A stretch of 64,000 bases of DNA from Sva-07 sp963717385 (GCA_963717385.1 CAVQWE010000027.1:1-64000); one strand, 5' to 3'; shown: positions 35,661 to 44,817, counted from the first letter of the stretch. A program made the numbers and translations. Notes: a model not told the origin generated them from the letters alone.

Positions 35661-35745
35661 GACGGGATTACGTGACGTAGCAATCGGGCGCACTGCGGTA
35701 CCGGTTGATGGTCGCCGGCTGTGATTATCGGAGGCGTAGCGTGCG
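35661..35745 (+). repeat. Bipartite dispersed repeat, copy 6
   Basis: Half A: gggattacgtgacgtagcaa, then tcgggcgcactgcgg. Half B: gtgattatcggaggcgtagc. More diverged at the TTGGGCC box. Confidence 0.5.
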
Positions 35746-35954
35746 GCCCAGGGCCGGGGCACGCGCCCGTGGCGACGCGGTCGCACTCGAAGATCTCGAG
35801 ATCTCGACGGCGAGCAGGCCCTCTCGTCGGCGCGATCCATGCCGGGCTTCGGTCTGTCGGCGAGAGCGGCGCCCTAGGTTCGCTGCGTGATCCGGGTCCT
35901 CGCGGCGATCGGATGGCCAAACGGCGCCGGGGCCCTCGGATTAGCCACGTCTCC

Positions 35955-36045
35955 CACGGGATTATCTCGTGTCACAGTTGGGCCGCAGTGTTGCGCGCTG
36001 ATCCGGATGACGAACGGGTTGCCGAGCGCGCGTTATGCAGCGACT
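35955..36045 (+). repeat. Bipartite dispersed repeat, copy 7
   Basis: Half A: cgggattatctcgtgtcaca, then gttgggccgcagtgttgcgc. Half B: gggttgccgagcgcgcgtta. Contains GTTGGGC. Confidence 0.65.
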
Positions 36046-36168
36046 CCGCCCGATCGACCTCCCTGCCGGATCTCGGATGTGGCGCCGGTCTTTCGGGGCA
36101 GTTTCTGATCGCTTCGAACGTGAGTGGCTAGGGCCCTCGTCGCTGTGTCGGTGTGCGATGCTGAATCG

Positions 36169-36663
36169 ATGGTCCAGTCCGCTCAGTTGTCGGGTGGGCG
36201 GGCGAGTCGGTCAGCTGCAGCACTCACGGTTGCGTTGATCTCACTCGTGCTCGGCGGCTGGGTGCTCATCTGGAACGACGACGGCGGCGGCCCCTTCCCT
36301 GTCGTGCTCATCCACAACGGACGTGCGTCGGTGCCGTATCTCCTGACGCTCGTAGCTCTCGCCGCCAACCTTGCGCACCGGGCGTCGACGCCGGCGCGGT
36401 GGATCGCTGCCGCCTCGGCAGGCGGCGCAGCCCTTGCCACGCTGCTCTATTCGCTCCTTCTGCTGGACAACGCCGGAACCATCAACGAAGCACCGTTGAC
36501 CGCCGAGGGAGTAGTCGATGTGGACAACGCGGTGACACGAGCGGTGAATGGACAACTCACCGAAGTCGATCCCACCTTCTTCACTGTCGCGTGGGGCATC
36601 GCAGGAATGTGCCTTCTCTTGGCGGCACTATTCGAGGTATCGACGCTTGTACGCGATCGGTGA
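36169..36663 (+). CDS. Multi-pass membrane protein, unknown function
   Basis: 164 aa from ATG 36169 (MVQSAQLSGG); an upstream ATG at 36124 gives a less convincing leader. Four likely membrane segments: ALTVALISLVLGGWVLIW, LLTLVALAANLA, WIAAASAGGAALATLLYSLL and FTVAWGIAGMCLLLAALF. No recognised family. First gene right of repeat copy 7. Confidence 0.65.
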   Translation: MVQSAQLSGGRASRSAAALTVALISLVLGGWVLIWNDDGGGPFPVVLIHNGRASVPYLLTLVALAANLAHRASTPARWIAAASAGGAALATLLYSLLLLDNAGTINEAPLTAEGVVDVDNAVTRAVNGQLTEVDPTFFTVAWGIAGMCLLLAALFEVSTLVRDR

Positions 36664-36972
36664 AGAGACGTGCCTTCGTCGCACGGCACTTGCGCGCAGT
36701 CGGACCATGACAAGGGCCGCACTGCCGCTCCGAACGACACCAAGCGCGGCGCCAGCAGCCCACTGCCGAGCGGCACATCCCGATCAGCGCGCTCGAAGGA
36801 TCCGGGCCGTTCGAACCGCCAGCCGGCTACTGGAACAGGCTGAGAGCGATCACGTTGGATCGAACCAGCAGTGACGCCGCCGCACATCGGGCACCGAGGC
36901 CGGGTCGACATCGGTCGGTGGCGGACGCTCCGCGCCGGCCGTGCCGCAGATCCCTGTTCGGATTGGTTGGCG
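36664..36972. other. Intergenic, nothing recognised
   Basis: No gene, repeat copy or hairpin of note was seen between the membrane protein and the convergent DUF5519-like gene. Confidence 0.3.
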
Positions 36973-37350
36973 TCAGTGGAAGCGCCGACGTCGTTTCAGC
37001 TCTGCCCCGGACGGAGGCATCCCGGGTGGGGCCGTGGGCAGGTTGGCAGCGACTGCATCGGCGACCAGGAGGTAGGCCCACTCGGCATCCTCTTCGTTTC
37101 CGACAACGACCTCGAGCCAGTCGGACGGACTTGCCCGCAGCACAACGCGAGGGTCCGCCCGAAGCTCTTCGCGACGTTCGCGGATGGCCGACTTCGTGAG
37201 GCGAACGTCGAGCGTTCGTTCGTCGTCGAAGTGAGCGACCTCGCGTTTGCCGACCCAGAGCGCGGGCCCGGGTGCGAATGCCCCGTCTCCGAGCTCAGCT
37301 CCCTGGATCATCGCACAGCGCTCAAGGAACGCTGCCTGGTCGAACTCCAC
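36973..37350 (-). CDS. Luciferase-like DUF5519-type small protein
   Basis: 125 aa from GTG 37350 (VEFDQAAFLERCAM), chosen because upstream sequence in frame is Arg/Pro-rich noise. The core GPALWVGKREVAHFDDERTL then DVRLTKSAIRERREELRADP, RVVLR and DWLEVVV matches the small 'luciferase-family' DUF5519 domain of actinobacteria. Function unknown. Divergent from the phosphotransferase starting at 37444. Confidence 0.6.
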   Translation of the reverse strand: MEFDQAAFLERCAMIQGAELGDGAFAPGPALWVGKREVAHFDDERTLDVRLTKSAIRERREELRADPRVVLRASPSDWLEVVVGNEEDAEWAYLLVADAVAANLPTAPPGMPPSGAELKRRRRFH

Positions 37351-37443
37351 GCCTGCATTATCGTCCGTCGGCAACAGCGGCGATCGCCGACGCCGCACGG
37401 TGCTGTTCAACCTGGCGATGTGGGAAGTTCGGCTTCGGTCAGT

Positions 37444-38349
37444 ATGTGCAGCGTGCACTCGGAACTCGTGTCGGTCGCTGTCGAGACGGTGACCGGTGCT
37501 GGTGGAGCGACGCCGCGCGTGTTGTCGAGGGGCCGTACGTCCCAGGCGTGGTTCGTCGACACTCCTGACGGGCCGTGGGTCGCACGCGTGCCGGTCGAGA
37601 ACTCGGGCCGGACGCTCAGCTTCGAGTCCGAGGCACTGATCGCACAACACCTCGTCGCCAACGGATGCCCAGTCGCCGAGTGGACCGTGGTGACCGTGGA
37701 CGGCGTCGCGTGTTCGGTTGGGAGAATGCTTCCTGGACGACCTGTGGACTACGAGGCCCGATGGCCGGTTCAATTCGCCAGCTCGATCGCCAGCGTGCTC
37801 GACGAACTTCATCGACTCCCGGTTGTCGGGTTCGGTCCGCTCGAGAACACCAACGCCGAGCTCCGAGGTCGGTCAGCGAACCTCAACGAGGGGATCGTCG
37901 ATCGGTGGTATCACGCTGCGATCTGGCCCTTCGATCAGTCCGGCCTCGACGACCACCCCGCACGACGCATCTCACCACGGCTCGTCGATCGGGTCGCCAA
38001 ACACCGCGACGCCATTCTCGGTGCAGCACAGGGCTGCACTGGCCTTGTGCATTCAGATCTCCATCGCGAGCACCTACTTGTCGATCAGGGATGGCGGCTG
38101 GGTGGGCTGCTCGACTTCGGTGACGCCTTTGTTGGCTGCACCGCATGGGACTTCGCACTTCTCGTCTGGTACTACGGCAGCACCAACGCACAGCTCGTCG
38201 CCGACAACTACCCCGGCGGGAACGACCTCGTCGACCGAGGTGCAACGCTGGCGATGGCGGTCGGGCTCTACAAGATCGCGAAGTACCCTCGAGACACAAG
38301 CGCCGTTCAACGTCTTGTCCAAGTACTCGAAACATCACCCCCACCCTGA
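37444..38349 (+). CDS. APH-family phosphotransferase with altered catalytic-loop residue
   Basis: 301 aa from ATG 37444 (MCSVHSELVSVAVETV). The kinase lobe has SQAWFVDTPDGPWVARVPVE and the catalytic loop GLVHSDLHREHLLVD, followed by GLLDFGDAFVGCTAWDFALL. Family members usually carry Asn where this protein has the His of REHLL; the metal-binding Asp of DFGD is kept. It may act on a small hydroxylated molecule or antibiotic; the substrate is not readable. Confidence 0.8.
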   Translation: MCSVHSELVSVAVETVTGAGGATPRVLSRGRTSQAWFVDTPDGPWVARVPVENSGRTLSFESEALIAQHLVANGCPVAEWTVVTVDGVACSVGRMLPGRPVDYEARWPVQFASSIASVLDELHRLPVVGFGPLENTNAELRGRSANLNEGIVDRWYHAAIWPFDQSGLDDHPARRISPRLVDRVAKHRDAILGAAQGCTGLVHSDLHREHLLVDQGWRLGGLLDFGDAFVGCTAWDFALLVWYYGSTNAQLVADNYPGGNDLVDRGATLAMAVGLYKIAKYPRDTSAVQRLVQVLETSPPP

Positions 38350-38377
38350 GGCCCCAACCGAGCGATTCCGGCCGAGC

Positions 38378-38480
38378 AGAGTGTGGCACGCGACTTGGGC
38401 CGCGATGCGGCACACCAGCTCGAGCGTCGACCGGATTACGGAGCGCACATTATGGGTGGGTGCGCGCCAGCATCCTGCCG
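38378..38480 (+). repeat. Bipartite dispersed repeat, copy 8
   Basis: Half A: gtgtggcacgcgacttgggc with a perfect hairpin GCCGC-GAT-GCGGC. Half B: ggattacggagcgcacatta, then tgggtgggtgcgcgcc. Confidence 0.65.
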
Positions 38481-38532
38481 GCTATGGGCGGTTCGCGATC
38501 TCGACAGGTCGACCTCGTGAGACAATCTCATC

Positions 38533-38934
38533 GTGGAACGAGACGACCCTGTCGCCCGCTGGACTGGGGTGTGCATCGACTGCGAGGACGCCGACGAGTT
38601 GGCCGCCTTCTACAGCCGCTTGCTCGGTTGGGAGACAACCGCAAGTGACGGCAAGGACTGGCGCCAGCTGCGCGACCCTGCCGGGGGCGTCGGGATCAAT
38701 ATCCAGGGCGAGCGCTGGTATCGGCGGCCGACGTGGCCAGAGGAGCCGGAAGCTCAGCACAAGATGATGCACTTCGAGATCGAGGTCGATGATCTTGAAG
38801 CAACTGTCGCGGCAGCCGTCGAAGCCGGTGGACGAGAAGCGCCCGCCCAGCCCGAGGATCGAGACCAAGACAGGATCCGAGTCATTCTTGATCCAGCGGG
38901 CCACCCGCTCTGTCTCTTCGTCTGCGGTGAGTAG
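38533..38934 (+). CDS. VOC-superfamily (glyoxalase-like) protein
   Basis: 133 aa from GTG 38533. It starts with GVCIDCEDADELAAFYSRLL, typical of a VOC beta-alpha-beta module, and ends with DRIRVILDPAGHPLCLF. The central HFEIEVDDLEATVAAAVEAG is the second module. Likely metal-dependent binding or antibiotic-resistance-like protein; substrate unknown. Confidence 0.8.
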   Translation: MERDDPVARWTGVCIDCEDADELAAFYSRLLGWETTASDGKDWRQLRDPAGGVGINIQGERWYRRPTWPEEPEAQHKMMHFEIEVDDLEATVAAAVEAGGREAPAQPEDRDQDRIRVILDPAGHPLCLFVCGE

Positions 38935-39007
38935 ACCCGCACGAGAACGGTACAGATGCGCTCGGCGATGTTCACGGTGTTGCTCCGTCCGTCGCGCTAT
39001 GTGTCGC

Positions 39008-39796
39008 TCATGCGAGACAGGCGGTCGTGAGAGCGACCACGAGCGGCCGGGTGACCGAACCGGCGAAGTGTTCGTCGATGAACGCTGCCATGTCGTCGAC
39101 GAGTCGTCTCCGGTCCGGTTCGTTCATCATCTGCGTTCCCGAGTACGACAGCATCAGCTGCTGGTATTGCCGAGCGGTGTACGTCTGGTTCCAGTCCCAT
39201 CGGCGAACAGTGACGTCGTGGAATCGGTCGTCATCGTCCAGAATCTGCCGTATCGCCGGGTCGACAGCGTCACGAGTCGGGGCCGGCGGCAACGTGTGCC
39301 CTTGCCCGTAGCGCTCGTAGACCGGCTGGCAAGCGGTGAAGAAGCCGACGTCATCGGGGGAGTCGACTTGGATGAGATCGACGATCGCGACCACGCCACC
39401 GGGTCGCAGGATCAGCGCAGGGCGGTCCGCCTGCGCCCCTGGAGAGATCCAGTGGTACGCCGTCGCGGAGAACACGACATCGGCTGATCCCGTAGCGATC
39501 GCCGTCTGCTCGAAATCGCCGACCGAAACCCGGAGTCGCTCGGATGGGAGGTTCGACCGGAGCTTTGCTGCCATTGACGGGCCGATCTCGATGGCGTGCA
39601 CCGCTGCGCCACGGGCGAGCAGGTCCCGGGTTGCCTGGCCAGTACCAGGACCGACCTCGACCACCATCGGGTTGCTCGGCAGCATCTCGAAGAGCACATC
39701 GAACATCGCGGCGGGATACGACGGACGGATCGCGTCGTAGATCTCGGCTGCCTCGTTGAACGACAGCCGGATGTCGCCTGGTCGCCCCACCACCAC
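39008..39796 (-). CDS. Class I SAM-dependent methyltransferase
   Basis: 262 aa. FNEAAEIYDAIRPSYP, motif I VVEVGPGTGQATRDLLARGA, acidic AIEIGPSMAAKLR, SVGDFEQTAI and ALILRPGGVVAIVDLI define a methyltransferase_11-type fold. Substrate unknown. Convergent with the VOC gene 74 bp away. Confidence 0.85.
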   Translation of the reverse strand: MVVGRPGDIRLSFNEAAEIYDAIRPSYPAAMFDVLFEMLPSNPMVVEVGPGTGQATRDLLARGAAVHAIEIGPSMAAKLRSNLPSERLRVSVGDFEQTAIATGSADVVFSATAYHWISPGAQADRPALILRPGGVVAIVDLIQVDSPDDVGFFTACQPVYERYGQGHTLPPAPTRDAVDPAIRQILDDDDRFHDVTVRRWDWNQTYTARQYQQLMLSYSGTQMMNEPDRRRLVDDMAAFIDEHFAGSVTRPLVVALTTACLA

Positions 39797-39967
39797 ATCT
39801 TGCCGCCTGACGAGGACTCCTCAAGGCTCAAGGTTTGGAGGCACGCATATCTCTCGTCCGATCCACGTCATCAACCCGTCCGAGTACGGCACTTCCCGAT
39901 CGCCGGTGACGGGGCGGGAGACCACGCATATCGACAGTCGGCACGAGCATCGAATCCCCGGCCGTCC

Positions 39968-40079
39968 CCGGGATTATCTCGCGTGCGGCTTGGGCCGAAC
40001 TCGGTCAGTCGCCGAGCGCTTGCCGTGGTGATTATGCGTGCGGGTTACCGAGTGGCGCGTCCGGCGCTCGGCGAGGGCC
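39968..40079 (+). repeat. Bipartite dispersed repeat, copy 9
   Basis: Half A: gggattatctcgcgtgcggc, then ttgggccgaactcgg. Half B: gtgattatgcgtgcgggtta, then ccgagtggcgcgtccgg. A perfect 10-bp inverted pair (cgccgagcgc / gcgctcggcg) spans the two halves, so the whole copy can fold as one long hairpin. Confidence 0.7.
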
Positions 40080-40084
40080 GGTCA

Positions 40085-40849
40085 TCAGTCGTCGTCCTCG
40101 GCGAGGAGCTCTGCGAGGAAGCCCTTCGGGTCGTTCAGGAAGTCTGTGGTGATGTGGACGGTGTCGATCTGCGACCAGGTCGTCGACGTAGGTCCATCAG
40201 CGCCGAACTCGTAGATCGTCGCGTCGGGGTACGCCATCAGCAGTGGGGAGTGCGTGGCCACGATGAACTGGCAGCCCTGATCGATCAGGTCATGGATCCG
40301 TACCAGCAGCTGCAGCTGGCCATGGACCGAGAGCGCCGCTTCGGGTTCGTCGAGCAGGAACAGACTGTTCGACCCGAACCGGTGGACGACCAGATCGATG
40401 AACGACTCGCCGTGGGATCGTTGGTGCGGTGACCCGCCGTAGTGCTCACCGGTGCCGTAATTGTCGATAGCGGTCGCGACGTTGAAGTAGCTCTCAGCGC
40501 GCAGGAAGAACGCATCGCGAGGTTGACGGGCTGTCCGGTTGACACGGAGATGCCGGTGCAGGCTCGAGACGCTGCGCTCGGTGGTGTCGAATTGCATGCC
40601 TCTCGCTCCGCCTTCAGCGTTGAGACCCTGGTGCACCGCGACGGCTTCCAGCAGTGTCGACTTGCCGGATCCGTTGTCGCCCACGAACACGGTCATGCCC
40701 CGGTCGAAGCGCAACACCGAGCGCTTCGCGACCATCGACGCGATCGCAGGAACATCGAAGGGGTGTCCTCCGCCGAGATCGTCCTCGGAAACCCGAATCT
40801 CAACCGACTTTAGGAACGGCACCGATGCATTCTGACCCAGCTGACCCAC
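40085..40849 (-). CDS. ABC/SMC-type AAA ATPase (AAA_21-like)
   Basis: 254 aa. Walker A GDNGSGKSTLLEA, a signature-like RSHGESFIDL, Walker B SLFLLDEPEAALS and the H-loop QFIVATHSPLLMAYP are all present. It belongs to the stand-alone ABC-type ATPases that act with nucleases in some defence systems or in repair. No partner gene is present beside it, so no defence role can be claimed. The sole gene between repeat copies 9 and 10. Confidence 0.85.
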   Translation of the reverse strand: MGQLGQNASVPFLKSVEIRVSEDDLGGGHPFDVPAIASMVAKRSVLRFDRGMTVFVGDNGSGKSTLLEAVAVHQGLNAEGGARGMQFDTTERSVSSLHRHLRVNRTARQPRDAFFLRAESYFNVATAIDNYGTGEHYGGSPHQRSHGESFIDLVVHRFGSNSLFLLDEPEAALSVHGQLQLLVRIHDLIDQGCQFIVATHSPLLMAYPDATIYEFGADGPTSTTWSQIDTVHITTDFLNDPKGFLAELLAEDDD

Positions 40850-40939
40850 TCCGAGCGGAGCCGATGGCGCGGGGCCGCAACCCAGTAATTTCCAGCGCTA
40901 CAGGGCAGGAACAGCTCCGCATCTGATGACGCGACACCC

Positions 40940-41050
40940 CGCGATTACCGAGCACTCGACTTGGGCCGCACTGCAGCGCGAGCTTTGGCGGCGCGAGCGC
41001 GTTACGGGGCGGGTGTTATCGAGTGCCCCCGACCGGCACTTATCTCCAGC
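40940..41050 (+). repeat. Bipartite dispersed repeat, copy 10
   Basis: Half A: gcgattaccgagcactcgac, then ttgggccgcactgcagcgc. Half B: gcgttacggggcgggtgtta, then tcgagtgcccccgaccggca. Confidence 0.65.
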
Positions 41051-41090
41051 CCCGTTTGGGGGTCCTCGACGTAGCTGGCGCAGGCGTGAG

Positions 41091-41612
41091 CTACCTCGCT
41101 TCGAGGTTCACCTGCTGGCGATGCCACAACGGCTGAGCACCCATTGCACCGAAGAAGGCGCGCGCTACCTCGTTGAAGTCCCAGACCGAGAGCTCGAGCA
41201 GCTCAACGCCAAGGTCCTGAGCCCAGTCGATTACTACCGACACCAGGAGTCGGCCAGCGCCGCCGCCACGCGCTTCGTCCACTATCGCGACTTGGTCGAG
41301 CTCAATCCAACGGATCGCCTTCGTGAACGGGTTGTCAGGCCGCTCCCGAAGCATGGCCAGGACGTAGCCAACCGCCTCGTCTTCGATGTCGACGCACAGC
41401 CACGATCTCGCTCGTGCGCCGTGCCGATCTCCTTCCGGCTGAAGCAGCTGCCGATAGAACTGCTCGACTCGCACATCGTCTGGCTCGTGGAACCGGTTCG
41501 GGTAGGCGTCGTGGTGAAGAGACTGAACGACGGAGTTGAGCCGAGCGAGAGTCGGAGCATCTGCAGCCGTCGCCTCACGAACGGACAAATGGGAGTTCAT
41601 AAACGGAATCAT
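41091..41612 (-). CDS. GNAT-family N-acetyltransferase
   Basis: 173 aa from ATG 41612 (MIPFMNSHLSVREATAADA); an ATG at 41600 is equally possible. It has LDQVAIVDEARGGGAGRLLV for acetyl-CoA binding and SVWDFNEVARAFFGAMGAQP as motif B. Acceptor unknown. First of six genes between repeat copies 10 and 11. Confidence 0.85.
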   Translation of the reverse strand: MIPFMNSHLSVREATAADAPTLARLNSVVQSLHHDAYPNRFHEPDDVRVEQFYRQLLQPEGDRHGARARSWLCVDIEDEAVGYVLAMLRERPDNPFTKAIRWIELDQVAIVDEARGGGAGRLLVSVVIDWAQDLGVELLELSVWDFNEVARAFFGAMGAQPLWHRQQVNLEAR

Positions 41613-41729
41613 TACGCGTTGACCGCGCGACCCATCGCACGATTCGCAGCGTGTCCCCGACCGCCGGTTGATGGTGCTGCAGAGCCGGTGTTTCGCCGTC
41701 AACGTCCTCGGGCCGAGGTCTGTCGGCGC

Positions 41730-42467
41730 TCACGGATCGAGTGTCGTGCCAGGCATCAGCGTGAGCCAACTAGTCCCGGTGAGGTCGGCCCAGTCCTCCG
41801 GGTGAGCAAGGACTGCATCGGCGTGGCGCCAGCCGATGTTGCTCGATGAGCGACGTTCCCCGACGACCTCGATGACCTTGTCGCCTTGCCAGAGCCGCCG
41901 GTACCGGCCGGTGATGATTGCGTGGAAGTACTGGTCGACGACATCGATCAGGTCCTGCGAACCCGAGTCGCAGGCGTCGCACCCGCAGTCGGGAAGAAAT
42001 CCGACCGGTAGCGCCGCGCTCCCGAGGCCCAGCGTGAGTCCGGCGTCATCACAATCGCCGAGTCGGTGACGGGCGATCACTACCGGCAGTGCCGCGACTG
42101 CTCTCGGCACGATGAGGAAAGGGCGACGGAAGTCGGTCTGCGGTGGCTCGGCCCACTCGACCAGGTCGTGCGTAACTGCCAGGCCGAGCTGGACGACTGC
42201 GGCGGCCCAGGCGTCGGCTCTTGCACCGACGATCCGATAGCGCTCAGCGTTGGTCACGCGCGAATACTCGCTGTCGTCGGGCTGGCGGTCCGGATGCGGA
42301 TCAAGCCAGCTCGGAAGGTGACCAGAGGAGCGCTCGAACGCACGCTCCACCGCTTCGATCAGGTCGTCCTCGCTCACTGCAACAGTCTCGTTCTCCTGCA
42401 CAGAGATGTCCGACGCGATTTCCAACGCGCCGGTGAACGGCACCGAGACGTCGAGCTCGCAAGGCAT
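41730..42467 (-). CDS. DUF6226-like hypothetical protein
   Basis: 245 aa from ATG 42467 (MPCELDVSVPFT); the true start may lie further in, near VSEDDLIEAVERAF. The C-terminal FLPDCGCDACDSGSQDLIDV then DQYFHAIITGRYRRL carries a Cys-rich loop typical of this actinobacterial family. Function unknown. Codirectional with the flanking genes. Confidence 0.6.
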   Translation of the reverse strand: MPCELDVSVPFTGALEIASDISVQENETVAVSEDDLIEAVERAFERSSGHLPSWLDPHPDRQPDDSEYSRVTNAERYRIVGARADAWAAAVVQLGLAVTHDLVEWAEPPQTDFRRPFLIVPRAVAALPVVIARHRLGDCDDAGLTLGLGSAALPVGFLPDCGCDACDSGSQDLIDVVDQYFHAIITGRYRRLWQGDKVIEVVGERRSSSNIGWRHADAVLAHPEDWADLTGTSWLTLMPGTTLDP

Positions 42468-42562
42468 TCGGACTGTCCCCAAACGCCGGCTGAGCAACGA
42501 CGATATGGCGGTGAGGTCTTCGTCTGGAGCGCGCAGTCCGACAGATCGGCGCTACTCGGAAA

Positions 42563-43042
42563 TCAGCCAGCAGCGACGGCGGCTTGCAGCTCGGCGCGTT
42601 GACGACCTAGCTCGATCTCGTCGAGGCGCCGTGACGCGATCCACGCCTCAGCTGGAAGCGGCATCGACGGTGCAGGGTCCGGATTGTGGCGCGGCACGAT
42701 GTGAACGTGGACGTGCGGGTCCTGATTGCCAAGGATCTGGAAGTTCAGATGGACTGGCCGGTAGACCCTCTCGATCGCGGTGGCGACGACTCCGACTTCA
42801 GACCAGAATGCGGCGTGTTCTTGGCCGGTCATTTCGTGCGGCGCGCCAACGTGACGTCCGCGGAAGATGACCACCGAGTATCCGGCCGTCGGTCCCGACT
42901 TCTGCAGGTATCCATCGGCAATCTCTCCGACGAAGAATCGAACGCCGTGCTCGGTCTCGTCGACCCGCCCCTGATCGCACTGCGGGCAGCCGATGCCAGC
43001 CTTCTTCTGTGCGAAGTCGACTGGCCACGGCTTGAGATCCAT
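42563..43042 (-). CDS. HIT-family hydrolase with N-terminal CxxC
   Basis: 159 aa from ATG 43042 (MDLKPWPVDFAQKK). The histidine triad is HVHVHIVPRHNPDP. Upstream, GIGCPQCDQG could bind zinc, as in other HIT hydrolases. Expected to split a nucleoside monophosphate conjugate; substrate unknown. Confidence 0.85.
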   Translation of the reverse strand: MDLKPWPVDFAQKKAGIGCPQCDQGRVDETEHGVRFFVGEIADGYLQKSGPTAGYSVVIFRGRHVGAPHEMTGQEHAAFWSEVGVVATAIERVYRPVHLNFQILGNQDPHVHVHIVPRHNPDPAPSMPLPAEAWIASRRLDEIELGRQRAELQAAVAAG

Positions 43043-43190
43043 TTGCACGAGATTGCCACAGCCGGAACCCAAGCATGTCGAGTCGCTTCAGATGCCGCCG
43101 AATGCCCGCTCGGGGCGCAGAGCACTAGGGACCGAGGCGCACAAGTCACCCGATCTGGAAACGTCACCGATCGCCGGCTGGGCCTGCAGT

Positions 43191-43694
43191 TCAATGAATC
43201 CAGTATCGACGTAGCGGGACACCATCGGTGTGGATGATGTTCTCGAGGAGCCCGCCATTGGCCTCGATCGCTTTCGCAGAGCCAACGTTGTGGTCGTCGC
43301 ACGTCACCAAGACCTGTTGAACACCGCCGGCTCGAGCCACAACGAGACTCTGGCGCAAGATCTCGGTGGCGTACCCGAGGCGACGATGACCGGGCCGAAC
43401 GGCGTAGCCGACATGGCCACCCTCATTCAGCAAGTGTTCGTTGAGTTCGAAGCGAATCGACGATCGCCCGACCACGACTCCGTCGACTTCGGCCAGCAAC
43501 CATGTCGACTCCACCCAGTCGAGTTCGATCGAACGACCGTGGCGCTGATCGTCGACCATCCTCACGAACTCACCAAACGTCTGGCCCGGCCGCAAGAATG
43601 CAAACACGAAATCCTCGACTTCGAGCTCGCGCTGCGCTGTCAGGACGTCCTCTTCATCACCCAGGTGCGGCGGACGGAGGCGAAGCGATGACAC
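43191..43694 (-). CDS. GNAT-family N-acetyltransferase
   Basis: 167 aa from GTG 43694. GHVGYAVRPGHRRLGYATEI is the acetyl-CoA-binding loop, and VLVTCDDHNVGSAKAIEANG is motif B. The N-terminus LRPPHLGDEEDVLTAQREL fits the ribosomal-protein or antibiotic acetyltransferase type. Substrate unknown. Confidence 0.85.
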   Translation of the reverse strand: MSSLRLRPPHLGDEEDVLTAQRELEVEDFVFAFLRPGQTFGEFVRMVDDQRHGRSIELDWVESTWLLAEVDGVVVGRSSIRFELNEHLLNEGGHVGYAVRPGHRRLGYATEILRQSLVVARAGGVQQVLVTCDDHNVGSAKAIEANGGLLENIIHTDGVPLRRYWIH

Positions 43695-43869
43695 CTCACC
43701 ATCTTCCCCTCAATGGGGTGGTCGCCGGCAAGTAGGTATCGCGCAGCGACGGGGACAGAGACGAAGCGTCCCCTACCGCCGGGTCGCTGACGCGTCATTG
43801 CGAGGCCCGTCGCGGGCTGCTGGATCAAGCTGAGTCAATCTCCACCGTTCTGGCTGCAGCGATCGTGGA

Positions 43870-44817
43870 GTGAGCGCAGAGCTGAAGATCCGGTACGCAA
43901 CGTCGAGCTACGTCGAAGCGGTTCGCAGTTGTGTACAGCTCGCCTACGAGCCGTACACGGCAAGAATCGGACGGAAGCCCGCGCCGATGCTCGCCGACTA
44001 CGACCAGCTCGTGAAGCAAGGTCGAGTCCATGTTGCCGACAACGGCCAACGCATCGTCGGTGTGGTCGTGATGTGGACGCATCTCGATCACGTCAACATC
44101 GACAACATCGCAACACATCCCGACGTGCGCGGTACCGGTGTGGGGCGCTCGCTGCTGGAGTGGGCAGAGCTTCGAGCCCTCGAAGAAGGACATCGCGAGA
44201 TCCGCCTCTACACGAACGCTGCGATGAGAGAGAACCTCTCGTACTACGAGCGTCAAGGCTTCCTCCGAACAGGCCAAGACACCGAGGATGGCTACGACCG
44301 GATCTACTTCTCGCGGCGCCTCGACATGCCTTCTTGGCTCAGCCCGAAGGACGAGCATCACCGAACGCAGCGTGGCCGTCACGGCGTGCGACACATCGAA
44401 CGACAGTCCGACCGGTTCCTCCGGCGTGCTGGTCACCTGGGTCGAGTTCGGCACCAAGATCAGGGCGACGGAGGGTTGGCCCGCCGGGACCCAAGGAGCG
44501 GCCAGACGATCTCGAGGGAGGGTCCACGTTTGTTCGTCGAGGTCATGTACCTCCGTCGGGCACGTAGCTACGGTCGCAGACGTGACGAACAACGAACTTA
44601 TCGAAGCCGCTGCGGCGGTCCTGCGGCCCCATGTCGTCGGCGATCGACTGTTCGGCAACGTGGCGGCGTGTCTGGTCACATCGACTGGCGTCCGGCACGT
44701 CGGTGTCTGCATCGATACCGGATCAGGTACTGGGTTTTGCGCCGAACACGCCGCCATAGCGTCGATGGTGACAGCAGGCGAGTACGCGATCGACCGGATC
44801 GTCGCGGTGTGGCGTGA
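43870..44817 (+). CDS. GNAT-family N-acetyltransferase, reading through its normal end
   Basis: The first 155 residues are a complete acetyltransferase: NIDNIATHPDVRGTGVGRSL, YTNAAMRENLSYYERQGF and GYDRIYFSRRL. Such proteins normally stop right there (about 44335). Here no stop follows, and the frame runs on as Arg-rich noise to 44817, overlapping the cytidine deaminase gene. Either the natural stop was lost when the segment was joined to the next one, or there is a base error. The functional part is 43870 to about 44335. Confidence 0.75.
   Translation: MSAELKIRYATSSYVEAVRSCVQLAYEPYTARIGRKPAPMLADYDQLVKQGRVHVADNGQRIVGVVVMWTHLDHVNIDNIATHPDVRGTGVGRSLLEWAELRALEEGHREIRLYTNAAMRENLSYYERQGFLRTGQDTEDGYDRIYFSRRLDMPSWLSPKDEHHRTQRGRHGVRHIERQSDRFLRRAGHLGRVRHQDQGDGGLARRDPRSGQTISREGPRLFVEVMYLRRARSYGRRRDEQRTYRSRCGGPAAPCRRRSTVRQRGGVSGHIDWRPARRCLHRYRIRYWVLRRTRRHSVDGDSRRVRDRPDRRGVA

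Larger units (their letters stand above)
35545..36168. other. Gene-free stretch holding two repeat copies
   Basis: No supported gene. Contains dispersed repeat copies 6 and 7 only about 290 bp apart, as if a cassette between them had been lost or was non-coding. Confidence 0.5.

Noticed and set aside
40085..40849. Retron or OLD/Gabija-type defence system
   Set aside because: Only a lone ABC-type ATPase is present; no nuclease, helicase or reverse transcriptase is adjacent.
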